From NCBI RefSeq assembly GCF_040954835.1, contig NC_090718.1, positions 12,229,532 through 12,293,531 on the forward strand: a stretch of 64,000 nucleotides of DNA, read 5' to 3'. This stretch comes from Lepisosteus oculatus (lineage: Eukaryota > Chordata > Actinopteri > Semionotiformes > Lepisosteidae). The translations under genes and the position numbers were made by a program. This document shows, one piece after another, positions 35,701 through 46,439 of this stretch (positions are counted from its first letter, which is position 1; each line of letters starts with the position of its first letter). The notes under the pieces are model-generated. The model was not told the origin of the DNA. It did no database searches and saw nothing but the letters and a program-made list of their open reading frames with translations.

Positions 35701-38063
35701 ACAGACCAGGGCAGCTCTACTCCGGCCAAGTCGGTTAGCTTCACATCGCTTTTCTCCAGAGCCACAGAGAAGACACGTACCCTGGGGAACTTTGCAGCCT
35801 GGGATAGCTCTTCAGTGGCGTTCATCACCTGGGCAACAGGAGACGTCAGCACTGGGGAGCCCCACCAATACTATCACAAACCCAATTCGCTCAGTTCTAC
35901 CCGCTTAAAATATCCCGTGGCCTGCTCTGAGAAACTGCAGAAACTGTTGTGAATTCTGCATCTATGACCTTGTATAAATGGGAGTTACCCAGACACATAA
36001 CTACACTTGGCTCTACACATTAGTGGGGGAGGACTGTGTAGTCAAAAGGCTTTCGACTCCTCTTCGCTGTTACTTGAAGGAGGTTGCAGGTGTACCGTTT
36101 CGTCATGCTAAGCATTCTCAGGTTGCAGGAGTTAAAATGAACGTGTCCCCACTGGCTTCCTAAGAACTGAACAAAAACGCAGTGGTCAAATATGCTAAAC
36201 AAGTCAGTCCTTTTAGGGGCTGTGCGTGCTAGCCCAAAGAACCTCAAGGAGATGACAGACAAACAGCACTGTTAATTATATTCAGAATATTCTTTCGGTG
36301 AGCGATCTCCTGTTTGGTGCGTCTGCCTGCTTACTCCCTCAGACAGGCTGCAGCCTCGCACCTGGGACAGGGTCATCTCCATGTTGCTCTGTCCCCCGCA
36401 GAGCCACACGTCTCCGAAGAGGACGTCGCTCAGGTTGCGGACTGTGGTAGCCAGTCGGCTCTGCTGGACAGCACTCAGGACGAAGGGCCCTCCAGGATTC
36501 ACTGGGTCCAGAGTCACCCTCCAGATGCCTGTTGGAGTAAGGAGGGTGAACTTCTCGAGACCCCTTAAAAGGAGAACCGCAGTCCCGATCTCTCAGACGG
36601 GTTGTTAAATCTCGGCAACAAAAGAAATCCATTGATGGAAAAAAATGGACAAATTCCTTATCGTGAACTTTGTGAAAGTGGCGTAAGTCATCATGTTGTC
36701 ACACACCCCTGGTCTCGGCACGTGCCCGAGCCCACGCCAACTGTAATGTGATGCGGCCCTTCCTGCTCGCTAGTCAGGGAATGACTAATGAGATGTATGA
36801 GCGCATAAGTACAGGCTGTGTGGCAGATGTTTCACCGCAGAAATGTTCCTACGTGGCCTGCACGCAGAGCTGACGAGTTAGTAGTATTTCTCGGCAGAAA
36901 CCGTCTTGAAGGCGAGAGCAATTTTTCTACTGGCTTCAAAACGAGATGTATTCACAAGCCTGTTTGCTTACAATGTCCCAGGGCCGCAAAACATCACCGG
37001 ACGGTTTGTTGCCTTGTTCTGAATCGCTGTGCATACTTGGAAATTCCAGATATTTTGCGACGTCACCTGGAGGTTTTTACAAGTTACTGTGTCCACTTGA
37101 GTTTGAAATGCGCTCATCAATGCTGATTCTTCCTCACCTGCGGTTCCCCTTTAAGAAGAAGCTTTGCCCCGTTGGGCGTGTAACACCCCTCCCCAAAGGT
37201 AGCCAGTCTCCTTAAAGTGTGAAGTGCCTCCTAGACACAGGCTCCTACCAGATTTTCCAGATCAAGGAAAAGAATGGGCAAGTTTCAAGTTGTCTAAAAA
37301 AAGAATGCCATGAGCCTCTGAAATTGAACTTAATGGTTATGAGCTGGAGGGGGGGGGTTTGCTGACCTTTGTCCACATTCACAGTGTGTGAGACCTTCTC
37401 CCGCTCTCCCACCACAGTGACGGTAACTTCAGCCGCATCTTCGCCGTATCCCCAGACCACCGCTCGCTGCGGTGCCTTCTGGAGAACCATGTGATCCCCG
37501 TAGTAAGAGGCAAAGCGGAATTCTTGTTCTGCAACAGAGCAAGAACATCACCCGGTTTATAAGGAAGAAAGAAACGAGCATTAAAACGAATAAACGCAGA
37601 CAGCCACCAATGTCCCCGCTTCTGTTTTTCTCCAGCAACAGCCGATCAGAGTCCGGAGTTAGTGCAGTGCTTTCAGAGCTGTAGAGAGTGGGGGCAAACA
37701 GCAATTTGACAAGTGATACTTCATCTTAATCTAGTTCTGTTTGTGATCCAGACCAATCGCATTCAAGCCAAGTCTTTTGTGGAACAAGCTGTTTTTTTTT
37801 AAGTGTGCACTTCGCAGTCACTCACAAGAGAACGCTTTAGCTCCTTTAACTTCATCGGGAAACCATTCACACCCAACAGTAGGCTTACGAAAGAAAAAAC
37901 AGCCGCTGCCCACGGTTAAGCAGTAGGTATTCAATGGCTATATGGTATTCTCCGGTGAGCTAACAAAAGCAAGCCCGACTGCAAAGCTTCGTTACTTACG
38001 GAATCCATACAAATTAGCTACACAACAGAGTAGCCACAGCGTTCGCAAGCGATTCAAAGTCAT
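29791..38063 (-). CDS. siae: Sialic acid acetylesterase
   Basis: There are ten coding exons, in transcript order: 38063-38000, 37528-37367, 36528-36362, 35828-35690, 35584-35401, 33544-33444, 32880-32747, 32636-32482, 31331-31148, 30024-29791. They are phase-consistent and give about 507 residues (human 523). The ATG begins a signal peptide (MTLNRLRTLWLLCCVANLYG). The SGNH-hydrolase nucleophile motif CGGQSNMEM places the serine near residue 123, and the SIHPRYKQ motif places the catalytic histidine near residue 371. Other matches to human SIAE are FGDVWLC, SCWGGTPVEAWSS, WNAMIHPLLNMT, WYQGE, LGARAVAYGEK and LRYAWKDWPC. Several N-glycosylation sequons (NLS, NAT, NMT, NCT, NIS) fit a secretory or lysosomal enzyme. 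It removes 9-O-acetyl groups from sialic acids. The loop between AWSS and WNAM is changed relative to human. It is convergent with tbrg1. Confidence 0.95.
30440..30850 (+). mobile_element. LINE ORF2 C-terminal fragment
   Basis: The + strand frame at 30465-30752 reads KAGKII-like SDPSHILSSEYQLLPSGKRFRVPK, the typical end of a fish LINE ORF2 (IISDPSHPLHxEFxLLPSGRRFRxP). It is followed by a stop and an AT-rich tail. The element is truncated at its 5' side and lies in siae intron 9, antisense to that gene. Confidence 0.65.
31702..32351 (-). mobile_element. TTAAAGGGG-type MITE in siae intron 8
   Basis: It starts TTAAAGGGGAACTGCAAAGC and ends CTGCAGTTTCCCTTTTAA, so imperfect terminal inverted repeats are flanked by TTAA on both sides. 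The internal block TTACATTGTAAACAAGCAGGCTTGTG is the reverse of CACAAGCCTGCTT..TTTACAATGTA in the other copies, so this copy lies in the opposite orientation to them. It encodes no transposase. The TTAA target suggests piggyBac-type mobilisation. Confidence 0.75.
33594..34062. repeat. Unclassified ~465 bp repeat, copy B (siae intron 5)
   Basis: This is the second copy of the repeat described at 6056-6519, 27 kb away and about 97% identical by eye. It starts 50 bases upstream (in siae sense) of exon 6, just inside the intron. Confidence 0.75.
34291..34830 (+). mobile_element. TTAAAGGGG-type MITE in siae intron 5
   Basis: A 540 bp unit runs from TTAAAGGGGAACTGCAG to TTGCAGTTCCCCTTTAA. The terminal repeats are near-perfect over 16 bases including the TTAA. 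This copy is the cleanest of the family in the window. No coding capacity is seen. Mobilisation in trans by a piggyBac-like transposase is an inference from the TTAA flanks. Confidence 0.8.
34831..35110. repeat. Dispersed repeat in siae intron 5
   Basis: The segment beginning AAGATCAAATCACTTTACTGGCCATATACAATTTCTTGTATTGG continues through GCAGTTGGGGTTAAGGGCCTTGCTCAGGGGCCCAACAGAGTAGGATTC to CGAACCGGCAACCTTCCAGCCACAGGCGCAGATCC. It is a repeat type widespread in fishes. The class is not certain (SINE or LINE tail). It abuts the MITE directly. Confidence 0.55.
36566..37154 (+). mobile_element. TTAAAGGGG-type MITE in siae intron 2
   Basis: The unit runs from TTAAAAGGAGAACCGCAGTCCC to GCGGTTCCCCTTTAA with internal CACAAGCCTGTTTGCTTACAATGT, so it is in the same orientation as the 34291 copy. 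It is more diverged, and both flanks keep TTAA. It fills most of siae intron 2. Confidence 0.75.
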
Positions 38064-40859
38064 CGTGCATGCAGTCCAGGAAGAGAAAGTATTGCTGCAC
38101 AATACAGGCTGATCACATGCCTCATTCCCCGCTTTTAAGATCTAAACAGCACACCTAGTTTTCTTATGCCTGGTAAATTGTGCGCGTCTGATTTCTGGAA
38201 GGTATCGCAACCTCAATTAGAGGGCGTCGATCATTTAATTTGGGCGGTGGTTGTTTTTAAGAAGGGGGAATGGAGTTTTCTGTTCACTTTTAGTTTGTCT
38301 AGGAACCCAAAGTATTGCTGTTCATGTTTTACTGGGGACCAAGTATTCTGTGCCCGTTCACCAAAGGGAAAAAAAAAGATATTTCCGTTTGCATGCAGTA
38401 TTTGTTTGGAAAAATAAGCGCTTTACCATATTTCTCAGTCGGATGTTACACAATTTACGGCTAACGTCACACTGTATTCAGAAGCACTGTATCACTGGCG
38501 TTATTTCCTTTGAGATAGGCTGCTCGCCCACTGATTTGTATGTTGGCGTTATCGTTTTATCTTTTTTTATCCTTGTGAATGAACTTGGACAACCTTTGCC
38601 TAATCGGTAATGCCAGTTCACTAATAAATGATCTTTTCAAAAACATTTCTTCGACGGTGTGATTTATTGCTGTTATAATGGGTTTAAATCAAGAAATGGA
38701 AGCAAAGCGTACACTAAACTCAGAGGTTGTATGTTTTGTTTTACAGCGTTTGCGCTTTTAACATATTGTGAGCCTTCTGGAGACAATTTCATATGTCTTA
38801 CGGTAAAACATTTCAATATATCGGCAAGTACACATCTTTTGATGTAGAAAGCCCAATTGCCTAATAAACCTTGCTCACTGTAGGTCAAATGATAACGATC
38901 AAAGAGGCAGGATAAGGTTAAATATGCTATCTTCACCTACCAACACGTTTTAAGATGTTCTGTTCTGAAAACTATTTTAAAGCTCAACTTTTATAATGGG
39001 AAAACTTTTCATTCCCCCCCCCCCCCCCATTACAATCCGACGCCACTGTGTAGCACTGTTGTTGTTGTTTTAATCCTTACGGAAAGATTCCCTTTGAAAG
39101 GTACATCACTCAGCTACTCGGTACACAAGCCCGAACCCGTCCGTACCCGAGACCTTGAGACCCGACCGAGCCCGAATGCTACTGCCAAATTTAAAACCCG
39201 AACCCGAAATCGGTCACTCTCTTTTCCTCTCAGAACGAGTAGACACATGCCCACACGGAGACGTGTTCTCACAGACGCGGTTTTACAACGCTTTGCTCGG
39301 CTGCTATGCGCTGAGAAAAACTGGTATTTTATAAATCTGTACTAATTTTGAAAGTGGGGAAGGGCTGATATTGGCCTACTAAAAAAAACAGCGCTATTAA
39401 AAAAAATCATGCAGGCATGACTGGTTTTATCTGTTACACACATACGAGAGAGAGAGCGAGCGCGCAAAACGAGTTACGATGTTTTTCTAATAAAAATAAA
39501 GTTAAAACTTAAAATAATAATAATTCATTTTCACTTATTAGAAAACAGTCGGGTAGCAGATCTGTATTCGGAGTGTATAAATCTCAGTTCTGATACACGC
39601 TCACAGCCTGAGAAAAAAACAGCTGCAACGATGTAGAAAACTACAAATAATCAGAAAATGCATCAGAATGTCCGTCTGGAAAATAAATATACCGAGATGC
39701 ATTAAAATCACACCATTAGTACACAAACACATTTAAAACACAGTGCGGTTGGATTCAGTACTCAGGTACACTTGTGCTTCAAATTACTCTCCCTATAAAT
39801 AGATATGATTGCAAATGTTACAGCTATTTCTTTTCCTGTTTACAAGTATCACCTCTAATGACGTGTTCGTGACCATATTGTGGTCAGAGGCGAGAAATCC
39901 TGCTTCTAGGTACCACCAGAAGTCAGATATGTGGAGTCTTTTTTTTTCAGCACTCAATATAAAAAAACGTAGTGCAACGTCACCATTTAATGACTTACTT
40001 CTAAAAACATGGAGCAATTTTTGGTGGTCAATTAAGCAGATTATTTGTTAGACAAGATAATTTAAAGATTATTTCAGCCCACAATCAGAGTACCCTTCAA
40101 CACACAAGGATCAGAGCTCTCTTAATGGATCAGATTATTCCCTTAATTAATCATTAATGCATGAGTGGTCCTGATCTTTAGAAACAGGTGATTTCTAAGA
40201 TGATCTGGATCTGGGTTCTCCAGGATGAGGCTTGGTAACCCCTGCTCTAGATTGCATGGCATTTCAATAGTTTCCAGTGGTATGACAAATGCTGCAGTAT
40301 TATGGAATCTGGTGAGGAAGGACTTCTGTGTATATCGGGGAATTAGCCACATGGCCGTGCAAATGAAGTTCTTTTTTCCACTGGCTGGAAAGAGTCAAAG
40401 AACTACTGAGAAAGTGGAGATGGGGAGGAGAAACAGAGCTCATGTTGCCTTTGTTTATGGCTTAGCCAAACCACAACTTCTCCAAGATTCAAGTCAATTG
40501 TTATTAATCACGGCTTGTGGCTGTTCTCTCCAACACGATCATCTGTGACAAGGCCAGCACCTTAGCCAAACTGGAGTCACACCCATAGGCACACTGTGTA
40601 TTAGAAAGAGTTTTTACTTTCAGTTTATTGCTGTGAAAAAAACCCCATCAACCTATGGTTCCATACTTTTGTGAAGGTGTGCGAAGTCATCTTTTTCAAG
40701 TTGACAGGCTTTAAGCCAACCATAAAAAGGCTTTCTAGATTTTTAAAAGGCTAACTCCACCCTCTCTTTCCTCTCACAGGAAATTTGCACAAGTACACTT
40801 ACAGTACATAAAATCTCAAAGCAGAAGCTGAAGGGGACATTTTTTTTAATATCTCATGC
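38064..40859. other. Intergenic region between siae and the receptor gene
   Basis: It starts with the siae promoter side. There is a 15-base C run at about 39014. Bases 39110-39215 carry repeated CCCGAACCCG/ACCCGA words, typical of the subterminal region of some hAT transposons, so this may be a hAT fragment. A short GA/GC-rich microsatellite follows near 39447. Around 40120-40250 is a worn dispersed repeat. No SPA17-like gene, which lies head-to-head with SIAE in human, was recognised. Confidence 0.45.
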
Positions 40860-43800
40860 ATGGCTCTGGGAATGTATTTGTCACTGTTCCTTTGCTTATT
40901 AAACGGTAAGAGACGTTTTGAATTATAGGGACTGCTCTTTTCAGGACTGTTAGTTTTGGAGAATAGCGTTAAAAATGTTTATTAGCACTGCAGCTGCTGG
41001 TTCTGTTGTTTTTATACATCATTTCTTTGGGCTGAGTGGCCATCTTTCACTTTTTAACCTTTGGAGCCATTTTCATATATAAAGCAATATCCTGACATTT
41101 CAAGTAAATGTGACACACTTAAGAGAAAATAAAATATGCCTTGGGGAAAAAAGCTTCTCACTGAATTTCAGATATTGTGTTTGCCTTCAGAATGAGTTTG
41201 TGTTTAACGTCTGATTAACAGTAATGTTCAAAAATTGTTCTGGGATTCGGTTCTACTGACAAGTGATGGAGATTCAGGTCAGTTCAAATGGCTTCTTTGC
41301 CTTGAAGACATTTCAAACCCTCTGTTTTCTGTGGTATCAGGAATTACTCACCTGTGAAATCTTTTTTTAAACTTGAGGCTCATTATTCTTCGGGAATACG
41401 TTTGTGTCATATTCAGTATATATACATACTGATATGCATCAGTAGTGCTAGCAAAAGTACACTTTGAACACTTTGCATCTGTAGTGTACAAAATTATATC
41501 TTTTTTCTCTAACACCATAAAAGAATTCCAGAGTCTATTGTACTTTTCTGAAAGATCAAAACTTTTAAAAAAAATTTAACCCACAGTTAAAAAGTTGTTG
41601 CAGTGTTGTTAATCCACAGTTGCATAATACACATACTGTTTTCAGGCTGTGCAGTTTGCATTTTAAATATAAAAATGATATATTTTACATTAATTCAAAA
41701 TGTTGAAAACATTACATTAATCCAAAAGTTTACATAACAGTATATTTTTGAAATTCAGTATTTCTTAAATCCACAATTGTTTTCTTGTGTGATAATTTCT
41801 CAAGAATTAATTGGTGAACATCACCTACAGCTGGCACGTTTGTCATAAAAATACTGTACCAAGCTTTGAATTACTCTTAATCTCCATTCTTCTGGAAATC
41901 CATTTGATTTGGTTTTACATAAAGCCTCTTTCATGGAAAGTACTTTGCATGGATTCAGTAGGGCACAGAACACGAGACAAATAGAAAACACAGACCAATT
42001 GTGATAGATACACTCACAATTGACAAGTCCATTGTCATAAGACCACCATCATAAATAAGATTAGTTTTAGGTGAGTTGGGTTAAACTAGCCTCAGGGATA
42101 CATTTCAAATTTCCTGTTAACTCACTTTCATCATCTCATTTATAATCTTTTTTTAACATATAAGAATTAATGTCATTAATCATTAAGCTTTTGCCAATTT
42201 TGAAGTTCTGTAGTTAGATCCTGTGGCCAGATCCAGGTCTTTAAAGAGGTTTGGAACCACGTTTCTCTTTACAGCTGTCAGCTTGCTCACACCTTGACAG
42301 TTCTCTGCTCGGCCCTTTACTGTCATTGTTCTCACACTGCTGTGTTTACTTGGGAATTGTCTCTTGCTCTGGGTACAGGCCTCCTCCAGGCAGCTGGGCG
42401 TGGGAGTCTCCTGAACATTGAGGGGAGAGCTGGTGGGACCGCTGTCCTGCCTTGTCTCTACAACCTGACAGCTCTTGACAACAGTACAGGAAATCTGGAC
42501 ATTGAGTGGACTGTCAGAAACACAGAGAACATCAGTGATCCAGTGGTAATATTCTCAACAATTCCTCAGTAAATTTGTGAATAGGAGTAATATTTCTGTC
42601 AGATGCATGTCTGTTTGCTTTAATTAAACAGATCTTGTCTTTAAACAGCTTAATTCATATTGGTGAACAGAATAAATATAGCTGTCATATTTAAATATTT
42701 CTAGCATCTCTCAAATACTGTATCTTCATTCATATGTTATGTAACCCGAGACGGCAAGCACTCTATAGAAGATTCCCTCGGTATTCAGTATATATATATA
42801 CTAAACTTATATTGTAGCCTAATATTAAATTGACTGTCACTTTGATACTTGCATACATTTCTGTTGCTTTGAAATCACTTTACCGTTAATGTAACTGAAA
42901 TTTTGTTTTGAATCGTAGATCTGGTTTTCAGGAAACCAAGTTTTTAAACTGGTCCCGTCTTTCAAAACCAGAATATCTTTCTCAAGTGATAATCAAACTA
43001 CTGGAGATGCTTCTGTAAAGATTATCTCCCTGAGAACAGAAGACTCTGGACTTTATCAATGCAAGGTGCAGAAAGCCCCTTTTATTCAGAAGACAACCAT
43101 CAACATGACAGTTTTAGAAGATCAGAGTAAGTGATTTGATTGAATCTAAAAACTCTGGCTTGCTGCTAGCGACATACTTTAAAAAAACGGACCTTATTAG
43201 AGACACTATCAATATCACACTAAGAGTCTTCAACAACAAAAGCAGCTGATGTTACCCTCTTGAAGCCTGGATAGGGTTGAATTCTTCCACAGAGAGTCAA
43301 TTTATCGCCGCTCTGTAGCTCCAGAGGCAAATGAACTGGAGGAGGCTTATTGCAGATTGAGGAAAGTGTACAATAAAGTTAACATTATCCTGACTGCACT
43401 GTAGAGCCTTACTGCATTGCACTATGAGAATTATGCTGTTTTCTTTTAATTGAAACAGGAAAAAGGAAGGAATGAGGTATTCATATTTCTGTGGAGGTAG
43501 TTTTCTTTCATCACCAAAGTTCCACCTAAAGGAGAATTTACATGGCTTTTACTCAATTGCTCAGCTGTGTCTCGGTACAGCCTTGGGTCTGCTGTTTCCT
43601 GGAACTGTTCTGTCTCCTCAGGAATGACAGAGGAGGCCCCCTCCAAATATATTTTCACTTCTGTGCCTCTCCTGTTGCTGCTCATCTTGGTGCCTTTGGG
43701 GATTTGGTGCTTCAGAAGAAAATGTGCTTCTGAGGAGAGGTAAACACGTTTGCGGTACTTAAAAAGCCCCCAATATGAAAACTTCATGAGAATCGGTCTG

Positions 43801-45305
43801 TCCTGCTCATTCTTCCATTGTCTCTTACTTCATAATTCAACAGTGAAAGCAGTATGTCAGTTGACAACCACTCTTAAATACAACATTTCTTTCAAAAGGT
43901 CTCTAAATAACTCCTGTTTGTCTAATAGTCACAAAGATTTGATTCATATCTGCCAGCAGTATAAACAGCAGTGCTGATACATGCTAAAAGTGTAACCTCG
44001 GATCTCCTTCACAATAGTAGTTTGCTCCTTCATTAGTCAAATTGTATTTATTGTGTCTGTGTTTATTTTGAAGTGTTATACTGTTTTCATACGCATGTGC
44101 AGGGAGCCATTACTAAGGTCAAGTAATTGATGTGCTCTGATTATTTTTTAAAAAGCACATTTGGTATCGACATTTCTTAAAGGGTCTTCTGCAATTTCTG
44201 AATCACAAGGAGAACAATCCTAGGAAGATGGTCTAGTGTGCAATGTGTTTCTGGATTCCAAAAATCTCATGGAGGGCTTAAGATTTCTATTGGCGACAGC
44301 AATCAGATCACAGCTTTAAAAATGAAATGAATGTAAAACATAAAATATATAACACTTCCTCTCCAGATAAAATTTCTAAAATTCTTCTGCTTTTAGAAAG
44401 GTAGAGGGCTCTTCTTCGGTCTTAAAGGTGAGTTCATTTTTATATTCAGTAAGGCCTTTATTAGATTTAGTTTCATTACTTCATAAGTCGTATCAAAGCT
44501 TTTCATATTGTTTAAGACAGAACGCTGGACATCGTTTTGGCTTTTCAGGTAGAGTTTTGAAACAATCGAGCATTCCATAGCTTTCTGTACAAGTACTGTT
44601 TAAATTATTTTATTTCAGTGAATTTGGTAAACTTCTCTTTTGTTATTTTGTAGTAACATTGTCATCCAAAACAGCCTGTAGCAATAGAGATAACAGATAA
44701 TAGAGATAACAGATAAGATAACAGTATATTTGTAATTCTGTATGTAATGATCAAATTAAAAGTCAACACCTCCCCCATTTGTTTAAGAAGAGGGATAATC
44801 TTGAACAGGATTCCACTGACTGAGACTACTCATTTACGCAGTCTGAAATGTTTTTATTCTCTTCTTGTTTGTAAAGGATGTGTGTGAAGGTGAACACTGT
44901 GGTTTTTCTGATGGTATCTTGCAGGTCACATGATTGTACGTTTTATGTTGCATTGGATGGATATGTATGGATTTTGGTTTTGCATTACTACACAACTATT
45001 TTTGTACAAGCCATTTGGTGGATGTGTGTGTCTTTAAATTTAAACATCTCATTACAAAGGAAACAAGAATTAGCAGGGATTTTATTGGTGGTCCAGTAAT
45101 CACAAACACCTACAGATATTATTTTAATGTATTATTCATAATGGTAGGAAAGGAATGCTCGCTTGTGTTAAAAGAGAGCTCTTAATATTGAATCAGTATG
45201 TGCAGAACAGTCTATTGGCTTTTTAAGGAATCAGCTTCTTTTTTTGTTCTTTAAAAGGAGAACGAAGTTTATGAGTCAGTGGATATGCAAAGAAGACTCA
45301 AATAA
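40860..45305 (+). CDS. Single V-set Ig membrane receptor, CXADR/CTX-like
   Basis: Six coding exons join in phase: 40860-40905, 42379-42545, 42919-43126, 43622-43739, 44397-44427, 45258-45305, giving 205 residues. They encode a signal peptide (MALGMYLSLFLCLLNG), one V-set domain with Cys41 and Cys119, and the core LDIEW, GDASVKIISL and DSGLYQCKVQKAP. The latter resembles CXADR (GDASINVTNL, YQCKVKKAP). A short stalk, a transmembrane segment near 152-170 and a 35-residue tail ending in NEVYESVDMQRRLK follow. The V domain is split by a phase-0 intron, as in CTX-family genes. The usual second C2 Ig domain is absent. The tail has a YxxV motif but not a full ITIM. Human CTX genes VSIG2 and ESAM lie near SIAE, so this may descend from that cluster. 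Adhesion or immune signalling is likely, but the ligand is unknown. Confidence 0.8.
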
Positions 45306-46433
45306 AAGAAAATGCCAGGTAAGTTGTCATTCAGGTGTTGTTCTCTTAGTGAGTTCAGGCCACAGACACCTCAAAGCTTTGAGCAAGACACAGACCTCTA
45401 GGGCCGGAGTAAATGACAGGCTTTCAGTGTGTAAAAGCAAGATGGTTGTACAAAATCTGAAACAGAGTAACAGGGTTTTAATATTAAAAGTGGCAGGAGG
45501 GTGGAAGATTGGATCTAATCTCATCTTGTTTTTTTCTGGGGTAAAATCACTATTTAGAAACTTAAGAGTTTACAGCGGCTCCTGCATCTGTGAATTCTGC
45601 ATTGGAGTACTGGATCAACTAAAACTCCTTAAATCATTTATATGGACAACAAGCTGAAGGGGGTGGCACTGTGGTACACTCGTTGGCATTACTGCCTCAG
45701 AGAACCGGGGCCCTTAGGGTGCTATCTGTTTGTTTGTTTGCTATCTGGAGTTTGTATGTTCTCTCCGTGTTGGTGTGGATTTCTTCCGGGTGCTCTGGTT
45801 TCCTCCCAGGGTCCAAAAACATACTGTAGGTTTGATTCTTCTTGGAAAATTGTCCCTGGTGTGAGTGTGTGAGTGTCTGCCTCTGTGTGTGCCCCACGAT
45901 GTACTGGCGTCCCACCCAGGGTGTGTCCTGCCTTGTGACCATTGCTTTCTGGGATAGGCTCCGGCTCCCCCAGGACCGTGTTTTGGATAAAGCGGATAGA
46001 AAACGGATGGATGGAACAAGTTAAAAAGCAGATGATCCCGCAGTGAAAGAAAGGTAACTGATAATCGTATCGTTGTATACAGTTCATCCTGCAAGATCAT
46101 CCTGGGACCGAGCCCCGAGATGTGGATCTCAGAATGGCCATCTAATCCGCGGGTGTGACACACTGTCCTGGGAGAAGGTCACTCAGCGGGGAGGTCTGTG
46201 GGACTGGATGGCATTCTGAGAAAGACGACTCTGAAAAAGTTTGTGAAGCCAACTTGATCCTTCTAGTGCAATGACTGTGAAGCTAATCTGTGAAGGCTTT
46301 TCTCTTGGAAAAGGACTGGATTATACGATTGCTTTGTTCTTTTCGGCAATTTCAAAGGTAAACAAATACTTGTATTAAATGCTATTTCTGTGACATTTCT
46401 TAATTTATTAAAATACTTTTTTGGTAAATAAAG
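45301..46433 (+). other. 3' region of the receptor gene
   Basis: An AATAAA hexamer at 45301-45306 overlaps the stop codon (TAA 45303-45305). A GTAAGT donor follows at 45319. A second AATAAA at 46428-46433 is a more usual candidate for transcript end. The stretch between includes a copy of the dispersed ~350 bp repeat. Confidence 0.45.
45658..46015 (+). repeat. Dispersed ~350 bp repeat, full copy
   Basis: It starts GGGGGTGGCACTGTGGTACAC and passes through GGAGTTTGTATGTTCTCTCCGTG. It includes CCCAGGGTGTGTCCTGCCTTGTGACC and ends GAAAACGGATGGATGG. It aligns end to end with 2088-2432 and is closer to the family form seen in fishes. Confidence 0.75.
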
Positions 46434-46439
46434 TGCTTT

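Noticed and set aside
35397-35852. 151-codon - strand open frame
   Set aside because: It joins siae exons 4 and 5 through an intron; the GTAAAC donor and AG acceptor define two exons.
39110-39215. CCCGAACCCG repeats as a regulatory array
   Set aside because: The words are typical of hAT transposon subterminal regions, and no promoter context is seen.
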